From NCBI GenBank assembly GCA_009602735.1, contig WELA01004388.1, positions 1,107,289-1,171,288 of the forward strand: DNA of 64,000 nt. The letters run 5' to 3'. The position numbers and the translations under genes are program-made. Below are positions 56,201 through 64,000 of the stretch, piece by piece; position 1 is the first letter of the stretch; every line of letters begins with the position of its first letter. Below the pieces are notes generated by a model, which saw only the letters and a program-made list of their open reading frames with translations, was not told the origin of the DNA and did not search any database. This DNA is from Mesotaenium endlicherianum. Its lineage: Eukaryota > Streptophyta > Zygnematophyceae > Zygnematales > Mesotaeniaceae.

Positions 56201-58060
56201 TATGGAGGGTCGAGATAATGAAAACATAGAATGTCAGGTTGAGAGCCAGGTAGTTGGGCATTGCACATACGCTGACGCTTTAACAGATTGCGGCAGCTAG
56301 AGAAGCCGCACAAGAAGCGGCAGATGTTGTTGCAGTTGCAATCCACCAGGCCGAGGAAGAACGCAGCAGGATAGAAGCTGAGCGTTTAGCTAAAGAAGAA
56401 GAAGATGCAGAAGCAGAAAGGGGGCGTCTGGCTAATGCCTGAACGGTGGAGGAACTAATGGCAGAAAGGGCCAATCTTCAAAATCCACCTCCTCATGTTG
56501 CTGCTGATGTACCTCTTTCACAGATTCGTAGACACCTGAGTGGAGCGAGACTTGCTAATGCAACAGGAAGAGGAAATGCCGAAGCTACTGCTGAGCAACT
56601 CATTGCTGCTGGTGGTGCTATGGCTAGATTGCCATCTCATAATGTTGAGTTGGGTGCATTCTGTTATAAATCCTCTTCATCCATGTCTTCTTCTTGTCGC
56701 ACTTTCTCTCAGCTGGTCACACTGACAGCTTCTTCCCTCTTCAAGTCACACAGACTTAGCTGGTCACACAGACAGCTTCCTTAGTCACACAGCCAAGGCC
56801 ACACAGACCTGTAGCAGATCAAGCACTTAGCATAGATATTGCACACTCACTTTCCTCGGAGACTGTTCTTCTTTCTTACACTCAAGACTTCACCATACAT
56901 CTTCTTTCACAGCGCCTATATTCACTTGGCGGCTGCTCACCTACCTCACACTCATCGACACTTCAAACCTAATGTTCTACTACCCTACACTTTTACACAA
57001 TCCACACAATGTCAACACATCGTCGATCCACCCACTTTGACTATAATACAAGTCTACTCTATGCATCGACACACACACACACATGCAAGCCTACCAAACC
57101 GACACAAGCAAATAGAGTCAGGAGTACCAATTTACAATACATTCTTTGTTCAAATGCAGTCTCAAACGACTATGGTGTATTAGGTCCAATAGGAGGACAA
57201 GAGAATTACTGTGGCAATGTTGCATGACAAGGACCAACTGGATTCTCACACTACTAGAAGTAGTAGGGGATGTCGCAGGCCAAAGCCAAATCCGCCTCTG
57301 GACTGACCCTGGGGGAAATAAAAAGTATTACCTGATAAAATTTCTCGTTGATGTTGAGCAGCGGTTGGAGAATTATCCAGACCTGCATGATATTGAGAAG
57401 ATCAAACACACTGGTGCTTTGTTGAAATGCAGCGCAGCAGGATTTTTTGAAAGGAAGAGCGGAAAGCTAACCAACTCGAGGAACTCACGTGGGTGGAGTT
57501 TATAAATAAATGCATGAGAAGTTTGATGTTATTAACCAGCAGGAGAAAGCTATCAATGCAATGATCTCCTTGACATTGAAGCACACCACTTCAAATGCTA
57601 AGTATGCTCAGAAGTTCTAGGAGAACATGATGAAACAATCTACCTTGCCAGAGCTGTATAGAATAGCATACTTCAAGAATGGCTTGAAGCCTGAGGTCTT
57701 GAGTCATTTTGCTGAGCAGAAGTATGAGAAGATGGGTGACTTGATCCGAGACACTGATGCTTGGGATAAGCAGCAGTTTAACCACAAGCGCCAGAGTAGT
57801 ACTTTGGTGGCTAAGATTGTGAAGGAGCCACATGGTTCAATGCCATTAAAGGACACTAGGCCAAAACTTATCACATGGATGAGCAGGATTTGTATAGGTA
57901 TGAGTACAGTGCTATGCAATCTAGAGGGAGGAGTGATACTCTCGAGGAGGCTTCGGAAGAGGTGGTGGTAGGATTAAGCCAAGACCAGCCTCAGCAAACT
58001 CAATTTGCTACCTTTGCCAAGAGTGAGGTCACTACCGAGAGCATTGTCCTAAGAAGAACC
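56201..58060 (+). pseudogene. gag: Gag of the older B-like element
   Basis: Collinear with B1 gag but decayed: Ala/Glu-rich coiled coil (56280-56440, TGA near 56440), VEELMAERANLQNPPP, VPLSQIRRHLSGARLANATG. It is then split by an insertion at 56662-57135 and continues with VEQRLENYPDLHDIEKIKH, MMKQSTLPELYRIAYFKNG and KQQFNHKRQSS to the RGG/zinc-knuckle region at about 58030. Many frameshifts and stops. Confidence 0.75.
56662..57135 (+). mobile_element. Solo-LTR-like insertion in gag
   Basis: About 474 bp starting TGTTATAAATCC and ending TTTACAATA, flanked by CATTC on both sides (56657-56661, 57136-57140). It interrupts the gag frame, which resumes in register. Rich in CACA repeats, with (AC)n at about 57067-57083. 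No matching family in the window. Confidence 0.6.
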
Positions 58061-58259
58061 TACCCAAGGTAGATCGAAAGAATCAGCCTTTGAAAGGCAG
58101 CAACAGTCAAAAATCCAATCTACTGACTATGAGGATGCTAAAGGTCGTAGTCATCGCTAGCAGCCCTCTTAGCAGGAATTATGGGCCCTGTTGAATTAAT
58201 AACCAGATAAAGGAGATCATCAGCAATATAGATCTCAAGGAAGTGCACACTCAGGACGG

Positions 58260-58894
58260 TCTTGTTTCCACTTATGTCCACCATTTCTTTGCTAAGTCAG
58301 GAGAACAATGCGAAAGTCAAGAAGAGACAATCCTTCCTATTCAATTGCTGCATGATTGCAAGTCGGAAGGAAAGGGCATTTGTTGACAAAGGGGCGTCAC
58401 ATACTTTTATCTATAAGGACTTAGTCAAGCGGCTAAGGCTGCCTACTGTCACCAAGGGGAAATATTTCTTGGAGATGCCTCAAATATCCCGGGAGGAGTC
58501 ATAACCAAGCCTATTGAGGTCGAATTAGGTTCTGGCATTGCACTTATAACTAAAATGCTTACATTTGAGGTACTCAATTCTGGACTTTTAGATCTCGTGC
58601 TAGGAAGATCCTGGCTAAATAGACATCAAGCTGAAGTGTGTTGGAGCAGGGGTACAATTGAAGTGAAAGGAGCCAGTGATGGACACACTAACTTGGCACC
58701 CATCAGTAGTCTTCCTCTTGTCCTGTATGAATGGCAAAAGTAGAAAAAAGAAAGGTTCCAGGAGAATACTAGTTGCTGAATGCAATGGAGTTTGTCCAAA
58801 GCTGGAACCAGAACAAAGATAGAATGTTATGTCAACTGCTCAAAGGGATATCTTCTGAAGTTGAAGAAGTGGTTGAGAAACAGGTGAACCCTCG
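58260..58894 (+). pseudogene. pol: Protease region of the older B-like element
   Basis: Reads AFVDKGASHTFIYKDLVKRL (B1 has VDGGASHTFI), ITKPIEVELGSGI and LDLVLGRSWLNRHQAEVCWS, then breaks off in the segment that precedes RT at 58894. Frameshifts at about 58345 and 58475. Confidence 0.75.
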
Positions 58895-59794
58895 TGAAAT
58901 GAATCTTGCTTATTCAAGACATATATTATATTTAAATATGTAAGATCAGAGATAGGTGGAAGCGTGTAGCATTAAGGAGCGATCTTTGCCATTATAATAA
59001 ATTCTGTATACTCATTTATACCCATTGACTCACTTACCGTAGTGTACAATAGTTGCACACTAACTCAAGGCACAAGAAAGAGACGAAGTTGAGGACTAGA
59101 GTTTCTCCTTTAGAAACTCATGGCCTGTTGTCTACCAAGCATACAAGCATGTATAAGCACATACAAAACATCAAAGGACTAAATAGCAAAGGCGCTCTTA
59201 TTCAGATGACCATAATGTAGGTAAAGCACATCCCATTGACTTAGGTGCAAACCATGGAATCTGTCCGCTATGAGACCTTGAAATATCAGAAGGCATAACT
59301 TTGTCAATACTTCTCCAAATTGAGCAAACTGAACAAATACGGACGCGTCTTGACGAGTCCTTTCCGAAATGTCCTAGTTCGCGCAATGTGGAGCTCAGAT
59401 GAAGAAGCCGTGTCAATCGTCCACATACATGCATCGACATTACTAGAATATTCTATCTTAGACGCGCTAGGCTAAATCGAAACTTCTAGGTAAATTGACC
59501 TAGTCGGCACTCCACGTCAGCCGAACTTACGTGAAGATTCGAATTCAGTCTAACGGGCCAGATCGCTCGACGCTGTCGGTCAATCCGACGGTCGCGCTCA
59601 CCGCGAATTAAGGACAGTTGTCAATCGACCTCAAAACTAATTAAACTTCGGAAATCCATAACTCTCTCAATACTTGACCAAATTTGATTAACTTAATATC
59701 AAAATGACCACAAAAATGCACTCTACACTAATATACAATTGAAACATACTTCTATGAAACTCAGCAATGCACTTTATGAACCTATGACCTTACA
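58895..59794 (-). repeat. Chimaeric LTR-like segment with D-type U3
   Basis: The right part (about 59420-59794) is the first half of a D LTR on the minus strand (TGTAAGGTCATAGG at 59794). The left part (58895-59419) starts TGAAATGAATC and has no match to D. Either a D-subfamily LTR with a different R/U5 or a junction of two remnants. No target duplication (CCTCG versus GCAAG). Confidence 0.5.
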
Positions 59795-60178
59795 GCAAGG
59801 AGTTGGGTGCAATACAACGTTGCACGAGACACACATAAACTGGCACCTAAACATCCTGCCAGCAGCTCCTTTGTCAGGGTGTGCAATACAGCACACCGCA
59901 CAGCTCCCTCTCTCACCCTCTTTAGACTTGTTGGAAAATTGCCTATGGGTCCACCTCTCCTCTCCAGCTGCTCCTGCACTTGCTCTTATCTGCCTGTCGC
60001 AAGGATGCTGCGACTCTGTCATCTCTCTCTCTAGTTCCAATATAAACCAGAACCTGTCAGTACCATGATGAGCCACAACTTGTACTCATTAGAGTCCTTA
60101 GGAAAAACATCTCTAGCTGCATTTGATATAATGTGCAAGTAGCACTTGGTCTGGACCCACCGATCTTTTGACATATAT
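59795..60178 (-). other. Unassigned segment with a short ORF
   Basis: A minus-strand ORF 60174-60031 (47 aa) starts MSKDRWVQTKCYLHIISNAA and ends TGSGLYWN. It has natural-looking codon and residue use but no recognised family. It ends next to the B3 LTR and could be an exon of a gene or element disrupted by B3. The rest is non-coding. Confidence 0.3.
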
Positions 60179-60897
60179 TGAAATGAATCGACTTACCAAA
60201 TAGGCGATTAACAATTAATAAAGATCTTTATATCAGCAAGTAATCTTTATGGTATTTTCGTTAACTAGTTAAACGGCAAAGGACAATACACTAGCAGGGA
60301 ATAATACTCGTAAGCCAAATGCGAGTAAACTAGCATTAATGATGCAAATCAGTAAACTCATACATAAGCAAGGTTAGAAGACAGTGCGTATCAATGGCTT
60401 CTCGCCTTGGATTCAGAGCTCTCTCAGTAAGCTGTACAAGAGAGTTGGCCTCGTTTCCGAATGCCGAACTCGAGAGCAATGCCTAGCATATGTACATGGA
60501 ATGAGTTTACTGTTCAACGGTCAGTGCGATGGCACCGCCTACCCGGGAGTTAACCACGTTGGTAGGACCTCGGTTAACCAAATCCACCGCCATCTCCCAT
60601 CATCCCGAATAGCCATCCATCATGGGGATGTCATCTGGCCATTCATCTAGCAGGTGGTACTTAGATGCATATCAAGGCAGTTCGCTGCTACCGAGCACGG
60701 AAGTCAGCTGGCTGTCAAAGAATGTGTCAGCAAGCTGACTTAAGTTGACTTCAGCCTGCTGCTTTTGGCTGAGTCATTAAACTGATAATTATGTAAAGTC
60801 CAGCAGACTGACTATTAACTAAAGTTCAGCAGGCTGAACTAAATTAACTATTATATTTAAATGAATATCATATCTACTAATATACTGATTCATTACA
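60179..60897 (-). repeat. 3' LTR of B3
   Basis: 719 bp, TGTAATGAATCA at 60897 to ATTCATTTCA at 60179 on the minus strand. It is preceded by AAGTTGGAGGGAT and the GTTGTCGAGGCGACAAC hairpin (plus 60914-60930). Confidence 0.92.
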
Positions 60898-61010
60898 ATC
60901 CCTCCAACTTAACTTGTTGTCGCCTCGACAACATTAAACTGCAGAAATTTTAAATAAGGGAACTGAACCTGACCAGCCTCCCTTACTGACTGCCTCTTCA
61001 GCGTGTCACC

Positions 61011-62687
61011 TTAAGGGGTTGTTCCTGGGGCTTCAGGGTTAGGAGACGGAGATCTGGACCTAGATCTGGACAGCCCTCTAGGTCTGTCAGCTGGCCTTCT
61101 AAAGAACCCTGTTTGCTCTAAAGTTGGCCCTCGAGGAGAACGGAGGATGGTGGCCTGCTCTTCAACCACTTGGGTGTTGATTCCCACATAGACAGGCATT
61201 CCAGTAGGATGCTGAAATACATTGGCTAGAGGTACATGCCCCTGAGCGGAGGGGGAGGCTGGCATACCTCTGGCCCACCCGCGTGTCCCTCTTCTGGCAC
61301 CCCTGTCCTCTGGGGATTTCTGTCTGTGTCTGCTGCCCAGTACAGTCAGATCAGCTTCTTCCCCTGCTTGGGCAGGTGGGCTGGGGGAGCGAGCGCGGGG
61401 TCCAGTTGTCGCCATAACGGGGATCACATTCCACACACCTGATCGTGGTTCTTTAGGAAGTGCCACTGCCTGTCCCTGGGTATCCTGAGTACCTGCTGCT
61501 GATGCTTCTCCTCTGCCTTGTTCTTCTTCCTCATCCTCCTCATCCTCCTCCTCGGAGAGAGTAGGGGTCTCGTCCACTAAGTCGTCCTGCTCCCTAGTAG
61601 ACATGGAGTAGTCTACCGACCTCCCTTTCTTAGGGCGCGCTGGAGGTTGCTTGGCCTTCAGCCTACTGATATCTATCCGGCCTGCATTCTTTGCCCATTT
61701 GACAAAGGCATGCTTTCCCTTAGAGAAGTACTCTCTTCCCCTCCTCCTATGTTCCTTGGTCTCTGCATTCATATTGCTCAGGCATCCATTCAGCCTGGGG
61801 TCCCAAGGGGCAATGTGAGGTGGTAGGATGAGATAGCCGTCTAGGCCATAGTGGAAGTCATCCGGTTGGGCTCGGTCACACTCCTGCTTCTTATTTGTGA
61901 CGGTCATCCACCTCCAGTCTGTTGGCTGCTGGTAGTACTGGGGTCCGTGCTCAGCCTTCCTCAGTTTACACGGGAACCAGTGGGGAGAGAACATCTGCTG
62001 TCCTGCTTCCCTGGCCAAGTACTCCCAGCTCCTTCTCTCAACTTCATTGTAAGCTGGCAGGAGTGTGAGGTAGAATACCGTATCCTTAAAGCTATCGGGC
62101 CGCATGCTCACCATCCGGATGAGTCTCTGATCTCCCACTATTCCCGGTATGGGGACCGGCTTGTCCTCTGAATCATCTGCGAGATACCGGGCCTGCTCTG
62201 CTGTATAGCCCACCATCTTAGCATAATCTTCGTAAAGGACCACGCCGGTGTGTGTCTCGATGTACCTGTCCAGTGCTGTAGCTCCTTCCTTCTGTAGCAG
62301 TGTTGTCTGTTCCAGCCTGTTGATCTCCTGGGCTGCCAGCAATGCTTCCTTCAGGTTATCGAAGTTTTGGCCACCCACCACAGTATACCTGTAAGTGGCC
62401 AAGCTCTTCTGTCTGTCCGCTTCAATCTTTTTTCTTTTCTCCTCTTCTGCCGCTGCCGCTTCTTCTTGCTGTTTCTTCTGTCTCTCCTCCTCAGCCTTCC
62501 TGAGGTTTTCCGCTTCCTGATCCTTCTTCCTCTGTGCCTCTTCTGCCGCCTCTTGTTGTTTGCGGACCCTTTCTTGTTCTCTCCTGGTGAGGGACGTCGC
62601 CGCCAGCTCCTTCTGGTATTGCTCCATTGTCCTCCTGGCTTCTTCTGCCTTGCGCTTTCTGTCCTCCTTTTGTGTGGTGGGCGCCAT
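61011..62687 (-). CDS. Accessory ORF-X of family B (intact, unknown function)
   Basis: 558 aa from ATG 62687 (MAPTTQKEDRKRKAEEARR), chosen because homologues share it and a splice acceptor ends one base upstream. Residues about 1-100 form a highly charged coiled coil (RREQERVRKQQEAAEEAQRK). About 105-345 is a globular region I do not recognise, with conserved aromatic segments (TYRYTVVGGQNFDNLKEALL, VLYEDYAKMVGYTAEQARYL, REAGQQMFSPHWFPCKLRK, DWRWMTVTNKKQECDRAQP, FHYGLDGYLILPPHIAPWDP, KHAFVKWAKNAGRIDISRL). Then a basic stretch, an acidic run (EEEDEEDEEEEQGRGE), a conserved GMPASPSAQGHVPLANVFQ motif and an Arg/Ser tail (RGLSRSRSRSPSP). No signal peptide or membrane helix, so it is not a typical env. 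It lies between pol and 3' LTR in every B copy seen. Confidence 0.88.
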   Translation of the reverse strand: MAPTTQKEDRKRKAEEARRTMEQYQKELAATSLTRREQERVRKQQEAAEEAQRKKDQEAENLRKAEEERQKKQQEEAAAAEEEKRKKIEADRQKSLATYRYTVVGGQNFDNLKEALLAAQEINRLEQTTLLQKEGATALDRYIETHTGVVLYEDYAKMVGYTAEQARYLADDSEDKPVPIPGIVGDQRLIRMVSMRPDSFKDTVFYLTLLPAYNEVERRSWEYLAREAGQQMFSPHWFPCKLRKAEHGPQYYQQPTDWRWMTVTNKKQECDRAQPDDFHYGLDGYLILPPHIAPWDPRLNGCLSNMNAETKEHRRRGREYFSKGKHAFVKWAKNAGRIDISRLKAKQPPARPKKGRSVDYSMSTREQDDLVDETPTLSEEEDEEDEEEEQGRGEASAAGTQDTQGQAVALPKEPRSGVWNVIPVMATTGPRARSPSPPAQAGEEADLTVLGSRHRQKSPEDRGARRGTRGWARGMPASPSAQGHVPLANVFQHPTGMPVYVGINTQVVEEQATILRSPRGPTLEQTGFFRRPADRPRGLSRSRSRSPSPNPEAPGTTP

Positions 62688-62688
62688 C

Positions 62689-62718
62689 CTGCACATGTAA
62701 CCAGGGCACAAGTTAGTA
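62689..62718 (-). promoter_or_regulatory. Branch point and splice acceptor for ORF-X
   Basis: On the minus strand TACTAAC (62718-62712), a perfect branch-point consensus, is followed 21 bases later by CAG/G (AG at 62690-62689), one base before ATG 62687. B1 keeps the same arrangement (TACTAAT, GTGCAG). Confidence 0.6.
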
Positions 62719-62737
62719 GGATATGGACCTTTGTCAT

Positions 62738-62953
62738 AGGGATTGCAGGAAGTATGTTAGTATTAGTATAGTGGCTTCGCTGCTGTTTACCTTACAGGAT
62801 GATTGCTAAAAGTTGACGTAGTTGCGATGCGCTACACATAAACGTATGAGTGTGTTTTTATCGCTCTCGCTCACTAACTGTCATATATTTTCCCCTCCAA
62901 CTTAAATGGAGACAGGACCGCTTGTCACCTTCCCGTGTAAACTGAAATGACGG
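62738..62953 (-). other. B3 spacer between pol and ORF-X
   Basis: Non-coding. It holds the conserved TATGACAGTTAGTGAGCGAG segment and part of the predicted intron upstream of ORF-X. Confidence 0.6.
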
Positions 62954-63991
62954 TTATGGAGGGACTCCAGCGGCCCGAAGGTGGAACCGTGTCAACGCCC
63001 CTTTGGCATTGGTCAAGTGGTCCTTAAACTCCCAAGTGTCCCCAGAGGCATCGTAACCCTTCCATCGAATGAGGTATTTCATGACATATTTAGACGATCG
63101 ACGGACCGAGCGAGCGTCTAAAATCTCATCGACCTCATATTCCTCAGGGTCGCCGTCCCGGACAGCGGGGACCGGTCCCGGTTGGACAGGGAACCGACCT
63201 GTGAACAGTGTATCACCTTTGATGTACGGTTCCAGGAAGGAGACATTAAAGACCGGGTGCCCCTTGTAGTCAGCTGACATGTTCAGTTTGTAAGCATTCT
63301 GACCGACACGACGGACCACCGAATAGGGACCGACCCAGACAGGGCCAAGCTTTTTCTTGACCACACCAGGGAGGTACAGGTGCTCAGAATGCAGTTTGAC
63401 TAAATCCCCCTTGGAAAATGTCAGTGCCCGACGGTGTTGATTAGCTTATTTTTGTTGGTTTTGTTGGGCCGTGTGCAAGTTTCGTTGGACTTCTGACAGG
63501 GTGTCAGCAAACTCCTGAGTTAACTGGAGGGAGACCGGGTTGTCAATCCCTTCAGGGTGAGTTAAAGATTCCCCTAGCACATCTAGAGGAGATTTAGGGC
63601 CTCTACCCAGGCTGAGTTCAAAAGGAGTCTTGCCCGTTGACGCGTGCACCGCACTGTTGACCGCAAACTGAATTTGAGGCAACAGGTCATCCCAATTATC
63701 TTGTTTTTGGTTAATATATGCTCTCAGCACCTCCTGCAGAACTCGGTTAGTTCTTTCAGTCTGCCCATCAGTCTGAGGGTGGTTTGCTGTGCTGAGCAGC
63801 TGTTTGACTCCCATTAACCCCATTAAAGCTCTCCAGAACTTAGAGGTGAATTTTGAGTCTCTGTCTGAGATGATATTAGAAGGTAGCCCATGTTGGCATA
63901 CTACATGGTTGTAAAACTGGCTCGCTGTTTCGAGTGCAGTCACTTTGACAATTGTGGGGATAAAAATGACCATTTTTGTCAATTTATCCAC
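62954..63991 (-). pseudogene. pol: B3 integrase and chromodomain
   Basis: One frame with a single TAA (63448-63446, TAC in B1/B2). Core: LTKMVIFIPTIVKVTALETA, SDRDSKFTSKFWRALMGLMG and NHPQTDGQTERTNRVLQEVL. GPY/F: LGPVWVGPYSVVRRVGQNAY. Chromodomain: EYEVDEILDARSVR and YLIRWKGYDASGDTWEF, ending at TAA 62954. The N-terminal part lies beyond the window end. Confidence 0.88.
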
Positions 63992-64000
63992 GACTACCAG

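Larger units (their letters stand above)
60179..64000 (-). mobile_element. Element B3: 3' half of a B-family chromovirus, continuing past the window
   Basis: Minus-strand order: integrase (63991-63446), GPY/F module and chromodomain (63364-62954), spacer, ORF-X (62687-61011), polypurine position, 3' LTR (60897-60179). It has the best-preserved B coding sequence here. Confidence 0.92.

Noticed and set aside
1-64000. CRISPR arrays, bacterial operons, riboswitches, rRNA genes
   Set aside because: No regularly spaced repeats, ribosome-binding patterns or rRNA-like sequence; the content is eukaryotic retrotransposons.

Overview
The window is a densely nested block of LTR retrotransposons with one piggyBac-like DNA transposon. 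I see no confident host gene. Chromodomain Ty3/Gypsy elements, spliceosomal-type signals, long AT-rich LTRs and layered insertions point to a large, repeat-rich eukaryotic genome. A streptophyte (charophyte-type) alga or early plant fits best, because DNA-methyltransferase-bearing Gypsy elements have been reported from charophytes. That assignment is inference. Two gap regions of N (31952-32058, and two single N near 41370-41393) show a draft assembly.

Layout. (1) 1-4478: no confident genes; a CAG-type low-complexity tract and possible remains of a spliced gene. (2) 4479-25891: element A, an old Gypsy retrotransposon of about 11.6 kb once its nested insertion is removed. Its order is LTR, gag with two zinc knuckles, Ala/Pro/Thr-rich linker, protease, a DNMT3-type cytosine DNA methyltransferase, reverse transcriptase, RNase H, integrase, a C-terminal PHD finger, LTR. 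(3) 10245-20060: element B1, a Gypsy chromovirus inserted in A (TSD CACCG/CACCC). It contains a solo LTR of family C and a palindromic AT-rich insertion. (4) 25950-26198: 5' fragment of a second, different C5-methyltransferase gene, cut by a D-family remnant (26199-27220), which is cut in turn by a B-type remnant (27221-28837). (5) 28838-29440: orphan segment. (6) 29441-48140: element B2, split by a piggyBac-like transposon (30691-39502, TSD TTAA) that itself hosts the young, intact chromovirus C (32128-38807, TSD CCCCT), and by E (40803-45462, TSD ACGGG), a non-coding LTR element related to D. (7) 48141-49404 and 55546-58894: inverted B LTR plus an older B-like element, split by element D (49405-55545), which carries an internal inversion. 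(8) 58895-60178: chimaeric LTR-like stretch and unassigned sequence. (9) 60179-64000, minus strand: 3' half of a third B copy (B3), running off the window.

Two systems stand out. Element A joins a DNA methyltransferase (writer) and a PHD finger (reader) to a Gypsy polyprotein; this copy is dead, with most active-site losses explicable as transitions. The B family carries an extra ORF ('ORF-X', about 558 aa: coiled coil, unrecognised globular domain, acidic tract, Arg/Ser-rich tail) between integrase and 3' LTR. It is preceded by a branch point (TACTAAC) and an acceptor one base before its ATG, which suggests expression from a spliced subgenomic RNA as retroviral env is. All B, C, D and E elements have a primer-binding site of type GGTATCGGAGC, pointing to the host initiator tRNA-Met.
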